Below, in pieces: positions 48,253-57,694 of a stretch of DNA of 64,000 nucleotides (position 1 is the first letter of the stretch; each line of letters opens with the position of its first letter). This DNA is from Symsagittifera roscoffensis (lineage: Eukaryota > Xenacoelomorpha > Acoela > Convolutidae): contig NC_087063.1 in assembly GCF_963678635.1 (NCBI RefSeq), forward strand, positions 60,086,759 to 60,150,758, read 5' to 3'. Position numbers and translations under genes: made by a program. The notes under the pieces are model-generated. The model was not told where the DNA came from, did no database searches, and was given only the letters and a program-made list of their open reading frames with translations.

Positions 48253-48845
48253 CCGTTTTGTGAGATGAAAAAAAATTGTTGTATCACTTTTATTTCTCAA
48301 TTAAATACTCATATATTATATATATATATAGACCCTTGCGATTTTTTTTCAAAATTTTTCCCAATTTTTTAAATTTATTTTTATTTTACGCAAAAATCCC
48401 GGCTTTCATAGCTTCGCAGTGAAAGCAGAGCATTTTTTCTTCATAAAAATTGCTTAATTCTCCAGTAGTTTTGTAGAAAATTGACTTTTTTGATTTCAGA
48501 ACCGTGCGCTTACGGAAAATTAAGAAAAAACACTACGAAAAATTGCTGGCAATGTCTTCTACACTTCTAAGTTAAATCCAGCAAACAGATAAAAAGTTTT
48601 TCACTCTCGCCGGAAGAAATACAAATAATAATTCAAAAATTGTTTTGTGAGCTGAAAAAAAATGTGGTATCACTTTTATTTCTCAATCAAACACTCATAT
48701 ATTGTATATAGACTCTTCGGAAATTTTTTCCCAATTTTTTTATTTTTATTCTACGCAAAAATCTCGGCTTTCACTGCTTCGCAAAAATCTCAGCTTTCAC
48801 TACTTCGCAAATATTAAAAAACGATCCCTCAACGTTAGAGAAAAT
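48253..48845. repeat. imperfect tandem duplication, AT-rich
   Basis: 48256-48425 is repeated at about 48640-48785 (shared tatcacttttatttctcaa, cactcatatatt and acgcaaaaatc phrases). A (TA)n run lies at 48311-48329. It may be remains of the end of the decayed Polinton that follows, but no TIR match to the intact Polinton is seen. Confidence 0.5.
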
Positions 48846-49226
48846 ATGGATATTACAACATTTCCACAAAGTGTGCGTCATCATTTTTGTGATTATGATT
48901 TATGTAAGCGACCGATGACGGAAAACCAGTTAGGACTTGTAATGGCTCAGGAGGAGTTGGAGTTGATTTGAAACTTAGAAAATAACTGGGATAGAGTGAT
49001 TCCCAGAGAAAACGAGAAAGAGACAAGTGATATAGAAAATAAAGAAAAAACTCCATCTCCGAATGCGATGTCCCCTATTCTATTCACTTCTCCGCGTGTA
49101 AAAAGAAAGAGAAAGTTCGACTCTTCATTTCAAAAGGAAACTGACACCCCGAATGAGACGTTGGACAGATCGCATCTTCTGTCATCGAATGGAGAAAAGG
49201 TGGATGTTCACAGTGAAGCAAAGTAA
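48846..49226 (+). pseudogene. remnant of the small plus-strand Polinton gene
   Basis: Two open pieces (48846-48971 and 48972-49226) in the same frame separated by TGA at 48969-48971. The second has a basic cluster (RVKRKRKFDSS) and a charged tail and, like the 32662 gene, ends with a stop within or beside GTAAGTG. Equivalence rests mainly on position and tail composition. Confidence 0.45.
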
Positions 49227-49359
49227 GTGAAAAGGATGCTTCATTTTTGAGGTTGCCCAGACTATAAAACGATTTTTTGTACTACCTGTTTCTAAAATAT
49301 AGTTGTGAAAAAGAGTGAATTACAAGTACTCTGACAAAAACGCATAATATAATAATCAT

Positions 49360-49716
49360 CAACAACAAAACTTTCACAATTTGAGTATACAGTATAGGCA
49401 AAATAAAAACAATAGAGTCCGCATAAGTCCATTTTCTGAAAGTTTTTATCTATCAGATGTGTTAAAGGTTCATTGAAATGAATATTTTTATTATGGTTAA
49501 CATTTTTCCTAAAGAATCTCCAAGATAGAATTGATCACCTTTTCTCGCAATAAGTATCCAATGTGTCCCAGGACTTGTAGCAACATCTGTATTAATAATA
49601 CAAAAGGAATTTCTCGGTAGAGTTTTTAGGCTGAAATTGGCAGGGTAGCATCCTAAAAATCGGCAGCGAAGAGATCCTATAGAAAAAACTATTTTTCGAA
49701 GTTGTTAATTATCCAT
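49360..49716 (-). pseudogene. remnant of adenovirus-type protease
   Basis: From ATG at 49716-49714, after an early stop, the frame gives YPANFSLKTLPRNSF, SPGTHWILIARKGDQ (catalytic His) and LGDSLGK. After a shift the catalytic Cys region appears as MDLCGLYCFYFAY. Clear partner of 33855-34292 but non-functional. Confidence 0.8.
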
Positions 49717-49759
49717 GTTTTGTGACAGAACCAGTTTCATGTATCAAAGTTGTAACAGG

Positions 49760-50870
49760 TTTTTCTCCCAGTCCGTCAACGGTTTACTGAAATACAATTC
49801 AAGTCTTAAGCTAGCTGCTACAACATCAGGATAAAACAAATGTACGTTTGATTCTTGCATAAAAGCTAAAAAAAATGATTTTCATAGTAATTCAGATTAA
49901 TTCCGGGTCCATCATCCGTGAATTTCAACGCTTTCTTGGTTTCAACGAATGGTTTAAAATTGTCTTCACACTTCATTCGATTACAGTCTGATTTCCACGA
50001 ACAATTTTAACCTCTCGAAGACCAAAATTCCGATAGTTAAAAGGGTTCTCTTTCTTCTGTCCAGTAAAGATCCATTATTTTGCATTGCTATTGCCAGGGA
50101 TCGAATTGGTCCATTATTAAAAATGTTCTCTTGAATAAATTGGTGTTGCCCTCTGGGAATAATAGATGTTTTTGGGACAGACTCTATGTAGTTGTAAGCA
50201 GCTGGTTGTTTTCGTATATTGGACTTGATTTCCAGGAGTTTGTGTTCATCGATAGCTACCTGTCTGCTGAAAAGGGATGCAGCTGTAATTTTTACATGGA
50301 TTTCTTGAGTACTATCAGTGAAAAAATAAAATTGAGGTCGTGATCGAATGAGACTTATTCGAACAATAACATTTGGTAGAACTAATTTACCACAGGTGAA
50401 TAAATCGACTGCAAGTGGACCGTACACTTCAATTTCGTCTCTAAGAGTTTCCGTTTTTTGATCAATAAAAACTTGCGTAGTTTTATCATTAGGATTTGCT
50501 TCATATGTGTAACCTTGCCCAATAGTTATGGCTTTTTTCTTTTTTTTGTGCCTGATAACTCGTTTGATAGTAATGCTTCATGGGGATAAAGACCGTTTGA
50601 GAAAAGCGAGTGTTAAAAGTTGTTAACAAGAGAGACATCATCGGCATCTTCTATCTTCCGATTCCCCTTAACGACGGAAAATATGAGACTTAGAGGAATT
50701 CTTGCAGATCCAGGATTATATTTCGATCTGTTTCCAGCTGGAATTCGATACCAGCTTCATTCAGTGGGTTTAGAAAAAAATTGTTAAATATTGGACCAAA
50801 AGCGAAATTTTGTCAATGAGTTCCAAGGAAGAATGAGATGCACTTTCATGGAAGGATGGCATATATTCTT
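49760..50870 (-). pseudogene. remnant of Polinton major capsid protein
   Basis: Best preserved at 49981-50427 (VDLFTCGKLVLPNVIVRISL, AAYNYIESVPKT), parallel to IACDFLSCDKHLISG and NYIEVLPRT of the intact copy. Further upstream, in changing frames, are IGQGYTYEANPND (about 50500), an ETDRNIILDLQ strand (about 50710) and SASHSSLELIDK (about 50830). Multiple frameshifts and stops. Divergence from the other copy shows an independent, older insertion. Confidence 0.82.
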
Positions 50871-50990
50871 TAATGTTTCTAAAAAAATTCAGTCCGACTG
50901 TTTCCAATCTTTCTCTTTATTTTAACTGGTTTTCGTTTATTCTTTTTTAATCAATCTCCACCTCCTATTTGTTTCCTAATAGTTTCCCTC
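50871..50990 (-). pseudogene. remnant of the basic pVI-like C-terminus
   Basis: Short Lys/Arg-rich coding trace (KRKPVKIKRKIGNS) directly upstream of the capsid remnant, where the intact Polinton has its polybasic C-terminus. Weak but consistent with synteny. Confidence 0.4.
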
Positions 50991-51719
50991 GCTGTCCGTT
51001 TTACCGCCTAAAAAATTTTTTTTGAAATTATTTTGATACAAGTAGTAGATGTTGAGGCTAAAGTGGGTGGGTGGGGGGGGGGGGGGTGTATAGCGTAGCT
51101 GACTCTATGTTATAGGATACGTAATAGATTCCGGGTCAGCCTCGCTATGTATTAAGGTTGGTTATAGAGTCTACAATGTATTAAGATAGGGAATATCAAT
51201 GGTAAAGTATCGATGTGATGGTAAGAGAAAGAAAAATGGTATTTTTTGGGTTTTGTGTAGAGATGTCTAGTTTTTTCGCAAAAACTTAGCGCGTGTTATC
51301 TAATTGGAAAAAATTAATGGTTAATTACGTGTAGATTGTAGAATGAAGGTCTTTTAATTAGTTTTTTTGGTACATGGTAAGTCAATGTTAAGAGTTTTTG
51401 AGTAAAAATTGAGATTTTCTATCAAAAAAACTGAAATTGCGATTAGATTTTTTTTTCAATTCGACTTATTAACTAATTTATTAGATAATCTTACTTTTTG
51501 AAACAGTGTTTTATCTACCTGAAACTATGCTGAAACCCACTGAAACTTCAAAAAAAAATTGAGAAAAAAAATTAAATTACATAGAAATTATATAAATCAT
51601 TGCATCGTATTTGAAGTTTACCGCAACTTCATTAAAAAACATTAACAAAACACTGCTTCGTACAAAAATTTATTCGATTGCGTCACTTGTTATAAATTTA
51701 TTACACTGCATCAGCTCTT
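50991..51719. other. gene-free stretch with a G-rich run
   Basis: AT-rich except for a G-rich tract at about 51065-51086 (gtgggtgggtggggg...) that could form a quadruplex. No gene. Confidence 0.45.
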
Positions 51720-53220
51720 ATAAGTTCAATGGTTCTGAATTAATTCCGTCATCTTGAACTTGTCTTTTTGGATAAAATTAACTTAGTCCCTTCTTTGTTT
51801 GCTCGGCCACCATATATTTTACGGTTCTGAATTCTCTATTAGTAGATGTAAGGTTAACTGCTTCATCGAGCACTCTCCTGTACTTTGCCATGGGTCCATC
51901 TCCAGAATCTTCTAGAACTCGTTTGCTAAATCTATAGTACCGAATTTGAATATATCTGACTTGTTGTCATAGCAGCAATATGTCTTGCTACATAAACAAA
52001 GCATTTCTGTGCACCTAAACACCTCTTTGAAAAATCCCGGCTCTCGCTTATCATGCTTTTTATGGATACTGCAACACGTTCGAGGGGAAGAAATTAGATT
52101 TTGCATCTGCCTTGAAAGAGTCCCTGCAGTTATTTTCCCTCAATTTTTCCCAAATATCTTTTTTTTTCTGGTTGGATACCGTCGTATTTGTTTTCTTCAG
52201 GAAGTGCTTACTAAAGTATGTGTCCATCTCCAACTCTTCAAATTTATTTACATCACAGAACTTGTCAAAGAATTTATAGTAGTTCCAACATTCTCATCTT
52301 TGCATAATAAAGTATGAAAAAGCCAACAATAATGGCTTCTCGTTGCTCAATGGTTGATTTCAACAACTCCACCTCATGCAAGTCTTTTTGAACTGTATTT
52401 AAACTTTTGAACAATGGTTCATGTATCTCTTTATGCGTTTTTTTATCGTTCAAATACTTCGTAATTGTATGCCTGGATCTATCCATGATCTGATATCCAT
52501 TGACAAATTTTGATTTCAGTTTATCCGGAACAACTAAATTGCACTGAACATACCCAAAAAGGGTTCCATCTTTTAATTTTGCTAGAAAAGAGCCTGTAGG
52601 AAGAGCTCTTTTGCAAGGAAAAAAAGGTTTTGACATGATTTTTGATCTTGTCATTGGTTTTGAAACTTTCCCACCACTCACACTCCCACATTTCCTCAAC
52701 TTTGTGTCCTTTCTCTTTCATGTATTCCCGTCTCATATCATCCATCTCTCTCTTCTTATTTCCTCGTTCAATGTCGTGATCTGTTAAGGAGGGACGAACT
52801 TCTGGACAAGAACAGAATGGGTAGTAACATCCCATTGCTTCAAACACTGTCTTACAGTGATCACAATAACTGTCCACATTCAAACAGTTGATTTCTTTTC
52901 TTTGTACCAGATGTAAAAAAGCTCTCAATTTTACATTCTAGTCTTGTTTCAGGTTAAAAAGACATGACCATATTCTCGAAGTTGCGAGTTCGATTATGTC
53001 TAGCCTAGAATTTCTGCATATAAGTGTACAACTCCCATGTCGTGTTCAGTCCTGTTGGCATATCTTGACACATTGAGAAGGGGTAGAGCTGGCTTGCATC
53101 AATTCTAACGATTGATTTACAAACATTTGATGAATTTCTGATGAATGTTTTATCAACCACAGCTTCTCGAGTGAATATAATGGAGGCCCACCGGTCATGT
53201 CTTTTCGTATTTTTACACAC
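51720..53220 (-). pseudogene. remnant of a second class of DNA polymerase B (plasmid/virus type)
   Basis: C-terminal two thirds of a family B polymerase of the protein-primed, organellar/viral kind, distinct from the Polinton one. In order: motif A region IVRIDASQLYPFSMCQDMPTG (shown split as DASQLYPF and QDMPTG, about 53080), the inserted Cys-rich module (CDHCKTVFEAMGCYY) and MWECEWWESFK (about 52690). Then come LFGYVQCNLVVP, motif B neighbourhood GYQIMDRSRHT (about 52485) and motif C decayed to EMDTY (about 52220, a DTD is expected). Last is a Cys-rich tail with REPGFFKEVFRCTEMLC (about 51990). Frameshifts, stops and an inserted hydrophobic phrase break it. Family recognition is from memory. 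Confidence 0.8.
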
Positions 53221-53530
53221 AAATCTTTATCACTTTCGCAAAACGGATAAAAATTGAAATTGTAGATTTATGTGGACATATGTTTGCTAGATTCAACTCT
53301 TCAACAAAAAGTACAAATATAATGGACGGATGCCTGAAAAAAAACATGTGGTCACTTTATAAATACACAACAAAATGTTCAATAAATTTCAATTTTTGCG
53401 AAGCTCTCACAAAATTATGCCTCAGAAAATTCCACAAAAACTAATTCACATAAGGTGATATAACCGTCCGAGTACAGGTAACGAAGAATAATTCAAATGC
53501 AACAAAAATAGTTCATAATATGAAGAAGAG
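53221..53530. other. gene-free stretch
   Basis: AT-rich; upstream part of the polymerase remnant may be eroded here. Nothing supportable. Confidence 0.4.
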
Positions 53531-54198
53531 ATGAGAACCTCTACGAAAATACACGCTCTGATAGCGATACCTTACGTGAGAACGGAGCTACAACTTAGAT
53601 TCGCTTGGTGCATGACTGGGCTGTCGAAGGAAGAGTATGATTTAGAAGAAAGAAAAGGTCGAAAGAAGAAAAAACGTGTTCTTGATGATAAGTATGAGAG
53701 ACCTAATGACCCAAGAAGGAGCGGCAGTAGCGTGCGCGAAGCGGAGAGACGCTCTCTGTTTCATTCGGTTCATGTTAGAACAAATTATATCGGTACCAGC
53801 GTTGAACACTTGTGCCAAGATGGTGATAAAAGTCGATGATCGAGCGAAAACCTTGTTCTTACAAGCACTTCTAGACATACACCAAAGAAAACTGATGTGA
53901 GTGAACATGAAGGAGCCCGTAGAACTGGAACCAATGAAGAAGATTGATGAACCGCAAAGATTCTTGAATAAGGAGCTGAGGCTCACGAAAGAATCCATGA
54001 GACCATTGCCAAAATCCAGTGAATATTGCGGACCGATCAAGAAAAACTCGAACAGTTACGTATCCGGGATGGCATAGAACCCTTTCATTATTGAAGACAT
54101 AAGCGATTATTTCTTCGACTACGAACAAGCTAAGATTCTGGACGTCAAGAATTGCGACGATAAGGAACGCTGCTAATCAGCAGGTTAAGCTGGGACTT
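53531..54198 (+). pseudogene. possible upstream part of the unidentified GC-richer coding block
   Basis: Several short plus-strand frames with protein-like composition (IPYVRTELQLRFAWCMTGL; CFIRFMLEQIISVPALNTC) and higher GC than the flanks, interrupted by stops. A third frame reaches the 54199 ORF without a stop for about 30 codons. Reads like a decayed 5' part of the same gene. Confidence 0.35.
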
Positions 54199-55119
54199 GT
54201 GTTGGAAGAACAAGTGACAGCTCCTTCAGTGCCAAAATCTGACAGCCGAGTAGAATTTGGATTGGGATTCTCGGACGAATTACTAAGGACGAGTCTAATG
54301 GTGGTGTGGGAGCTGATGAAATTATCATGGTGTCCGAATCCTAATGCCGATTCGATATTGCGTGCAACACAGGATTTGCAGAGGGAGCTGAATTCAGACT
54401 GTAACTTGAGTGACCTGAAGATCATTTACAACTTGATGACAGCGGCCTCCAAAAGCAACGAAGGAAACAATGAGGAAGTGCCTGGCTGGGGACCAGACGA
54501 CTGGGTTGAACCTGGTAGCTGTCTGGCAAAAGTCTGTAGACTGGAAGGTCACATGTGTGGCGGTCTGGACTGTGTGAAGACTCTTGCGAAACAACACAAG
54601 CAATTGACGAAATTATTCGGAAACACAGTAATGAAATTGAAAACGGAACTAATTGCAGATGGTAGAGGAACTGAGGTGAATCCAGTCACTGCAATAGGAT
54701 TCTACAGCATGCTTGGTTCTTTAGAGTCACTATTGAATCTAGAACAAAAGCATGAGATGGTCACGGCCATTAGCGTAGAAGTGTTTCCGGGAGTGTTACA
54801 AACTGATCAGAAGTACATTGGAAAGTCGAAAGATGCTATAGAAGCAGAAAAGAACATTCGGCAAAGTGAAGCTTATCGCAGACCTTCGGGAGCGCGATAC
54901 CTAGTGAGATCGACGTTGGCTCCGATGGGTAGAAGCCGATACCCTCTGCACTTTGTGGCGAAGGACGTGAAGAGTACAAGGACGATTGTGGACCAAGGCT
55001 TCTCAGTGCCGAAATGTGTAAGACTGGCGAGAATGTCGGAGAAACCCTACGAGTTGCTATGTAAGATGTTTGCAGCAGTCCCAGAAATAACTAAAGATGA
55101 GTTAGAACCGATATGGTAG
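54199..55119 (+). CDS. unidentified ORF in a GC-richer block (306 codons)
   Basis: Largest open frame outside the two big elements. Mostly helical, no signal peptide or membrane span. It has a Cys/Gly phrase (CRLEGHMCGGLDCVKTL) and well-mixed amino acids, unlike random translation. The frame opens upstream of the first Met and the downstream continuation (55113-55794) lies in two other frames, so the gene is probably broken. I do not recognise it. Options are a host gene fragment, a retroelement protein or an endogenous viral sequence; none is supported by a motif. Confidence 0.5.
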   Translation: MLEEQVTAPSVPKSDSRVEFGLGFSDELLRTSLMVVWELMKLSWCPNPNADSILRATQDLQRELNSDCNLSDLKIIYNLMTAASKSNEGNNEEVPGWGPDDWVEPGSCLAKVCRLEGHMCGGLDCVKTLAKQHKQLTKLFGNTVMKLKTELIADGRGTEVNPVTAIGFYSMLGSLESLLNLEQKHEMVTAISVEVFPGVLQTDQKYIGKSKDAIEAEKNIRQSEAYRRPSGARYLVRSTLAPMGRSRYPLHFVAKDVKSTRTIVDQGFSVPKCVRLARMSEKPYELLCKMFAAVPEITKDELEPIW

Positions 55120-55794
55120 AGAAGTTCATGGGATACGCTAAGGGGAACTTTACTGATTTTGAAAGACAAAAGCAGAAAGGATCAACATCAACAGATTACG
55201 ACGCAGTAGATGAAAAAGACGAAATCCACCGAGTAATTATGGAAGTGGAACCACTACTGGAAGCGTCGGGGAAGCGTAATTGGAGGAGCATCATGTTGAC
55301 ACATGATGAGCTCCCCTGCCATTTCTTGCTACAAACATGGTGGTATCCCGGGCGCAGTAATCTGGTACTGAGACTCTGGAGAGCTGCCCTCCAAGGGTTT
55401 ACCAGATTCATCACAGCCCATAACAATAGTGATAGGGGGAATTATGATGGCAATTCGATGGCTGGAAGCTCATGTGAAGGAGAACAATCGACAGGAGATG
55501 CCGAGGAGAGAACAAATACAGGAACTGGATTGTCTAAAAGATTTAGATCATTTTGAGAAAATGTGCAAATTCTTGAACAATCCGATGGAAGTGAAGAAAA
55601 TATGGGCCAGGAGACGACTGATGCTATGGCTCAGAGCCAACATGACTTCATGGTTGTACGAGTATGCCAAGAAGCATGTCGAAGCACAGCAGGGTGTACA
55701 GTGCGTATCAGCTGGACATTGGAGCATGAGCTTTCAAGCGAGCTTTTGTGACTCATCGGAATGCGGTGAACACTGCAGTGAAAAAGATGTCTAG
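55113..55794 (+). pseudogene. continuation of the unidentified gene in shifted frames
   Basis: 55113-55300 encodes MVEKFMGYAKGNFTDFER and HRVIMEVEPLLEASGK. A later frame (to 55794) encodes PITIVIGGIMMAIRWLEAH and FEKMCKFLNNPMEVKKIW, then CEYAKK-like and Cys-rich phrases. The shift between them is near 55330-55400. Composition matches the 54199 ORF, so it is likely the same decayed gene. Confidence 0.4.
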
Positions 55795-57694
55795 AAAAAA
55801 TGAATGTGACGGGAGAGAAAGAGAAGAAATGTTGAAGGAAGACTTAAAAAGAAACGTGACAATGTGCTTCTACGACAGCTTCTGCAAAAACAGGGAGATG
55901 AGCGTAGATCCTCTAGCTTGTTGCAAACAAAGTGTAGAAGAGCAGAAGTGTTGAAGGACCGAAACTTAAAGTGCGGAGTCAATGTCTCAGGAGGAGGAGA
56001 TGGAGCATTGACAAATAGCCGAAAAAAAATGCAAAAAAAAGAGAAAGATTAGAAGGATTTAGAAGTTTTAAAACTTCTAAACGACGAAAACAAAGAAATG
56101 AACAAGGAAGTAAACAAAGAAGCAACGAAGGAGAAGATAAAACTCAGTACTGTTTATGTGAGAAAAACTTATAATTTTAGTTAGTGGCTTTAGAGACACT
56201 TACTATTTATCTAGAGAGGCTTGAGTGAAGAGTATATTAATCTTCTAGCCTGCATGCTTGTTTTTAATTAACTAAGACGACTGATCACTTTGTGGTGACA
56301 TGAGGTGCTTGGGTAATCTCTTGAAGATGAAGATTATTTCATTGTTCCTTCTAACCACCGAGTTCCTTAATTTTAATATTCAGGACCAATAACAACTAAA
56401 TTTTCGAAGGGAAGACGCATAGTAGGATAATTTTAGTTTGTTGGTTGGCAGGGCCGTCCTGCGTCCCAACACTTTTTAAACCTGAGAGAAAAAGTTTGAA
56501 ATCGAGACTGGCACTAAAACTCAGAAAAAATGGGTAAACTTAAGTCAAATCCTTAAAAGTGCAGATTAGTGAAAGAATTTGGAAGGCTATGATAGTGTGG
56601 TATGATGCCATTTGTATTCTGCAGTGAGTCGATATGGGATGTGGATAAAGGTGATTACAAGCATTTTGTGAACTCTATTCAATGGCACTGTACCATTTTG
56701 ATGAAGACTACGAGGACATTGACCGGGCTGTCTGGGGAGTATGTGACATTCGACCAGAATGTATCAAATGCAGTTCGAATTCGAAGTTCTATTATAACAG
56801 CTGAACAAGAAAATTTGCGGTTTTAGCGCATTAACGGTGTTAGTCGTTCAGTTTGACGAATTGGGAATGGTCAATTCGGTGTGACATGTTAATTTTTAAA
56901 TTTTCGATTTGGGCGTGAAAGACAGGTAACAATTTTACTTTTCGCGACAACTGAAAACTGCGAACAAACACAACACAGTCGTGAAGACAGATAAGTCGAA
57001 CGAGAGTATGACAACAAATTGAGGTTGTAATCGGAAGTATTGACAGAAGACTATTCCGAGTTGTAACGATTGTGCCGCTACAATCGTTACAGAGCAATTC
57101 CCGAGAACCAGGAGGGGTGTTGGAACGTCGTGACCAGCCTTCCGGAAAGAGACAAGACAGCTCTTCGTCCGGATTCGGGAATCCGTAGCGGTCTCGGGAG
57201 TATGAGAAGCTCATTCATTTACAGAGTATGAGAAGCTAGGAGTTGAGGGAAAGTGTTGATCCATTTCCAATGGGAATGATGATTTTTATCTACTGAACAA
57301 AAACAATAGCAATATAATGAATAAGTAGTAGCCCTGTTTTTAGGAGTGACCTCGTGGTCTGGGGATACTGAGACCCAGCCATGAGCTCACTATTTTTGCG
57401 TGTAATTAAATTAATCTGAGCGTTCTGGCCGAAGCCGGAAGAAGTAACGTTAATGTTAAAAGGACCACACAAAGAACTGGCTATGGCAGACACGGTTAAA
57501 AGCATGTAGAGGTGTGTTTAGACGCTAGCTAGTCGTTTTACAACCTAGCTTTATTTTCCGTCGATATGTACTTCCGGGCTACGAACTTCATATCATTTTT
57601 CAAGTGGCTCGAATTTTTGAAGATTCCACATTAGCACAAAAAAACTCGCTAATTTGAACAATCGTTGAATCTTTTGTAGAAAAATGTCTTTTTC
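55795..57694. other. gene-poor stretch before the satellite
   Basis: Short basic open frames up to 56060 may be the tail of the unidentified gene. Further on I see only a perfect 12-bp inverted repeat with a 6-nt loop at 57062-57091 (TGTAACGATTGT and its complement) and a short direct repeat gtatgagaagct at about 57199 and 57226. Confidence 0.45.

Larger units (their letters stand above)
48846..50990. mobile_element. decayed second Polinton remnant
   Basis: Same gene order as 32662-35700 of the intact Polinton: a small plus-strand gene, then leftward protease, major capsid and the basic tail of the pVI-like gene, all broken and divergent. It belongs to a different Polinton lineage because protein similarity is partial and DNA similarity is not evident. 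Termini were not found. Confidence 0.78.
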
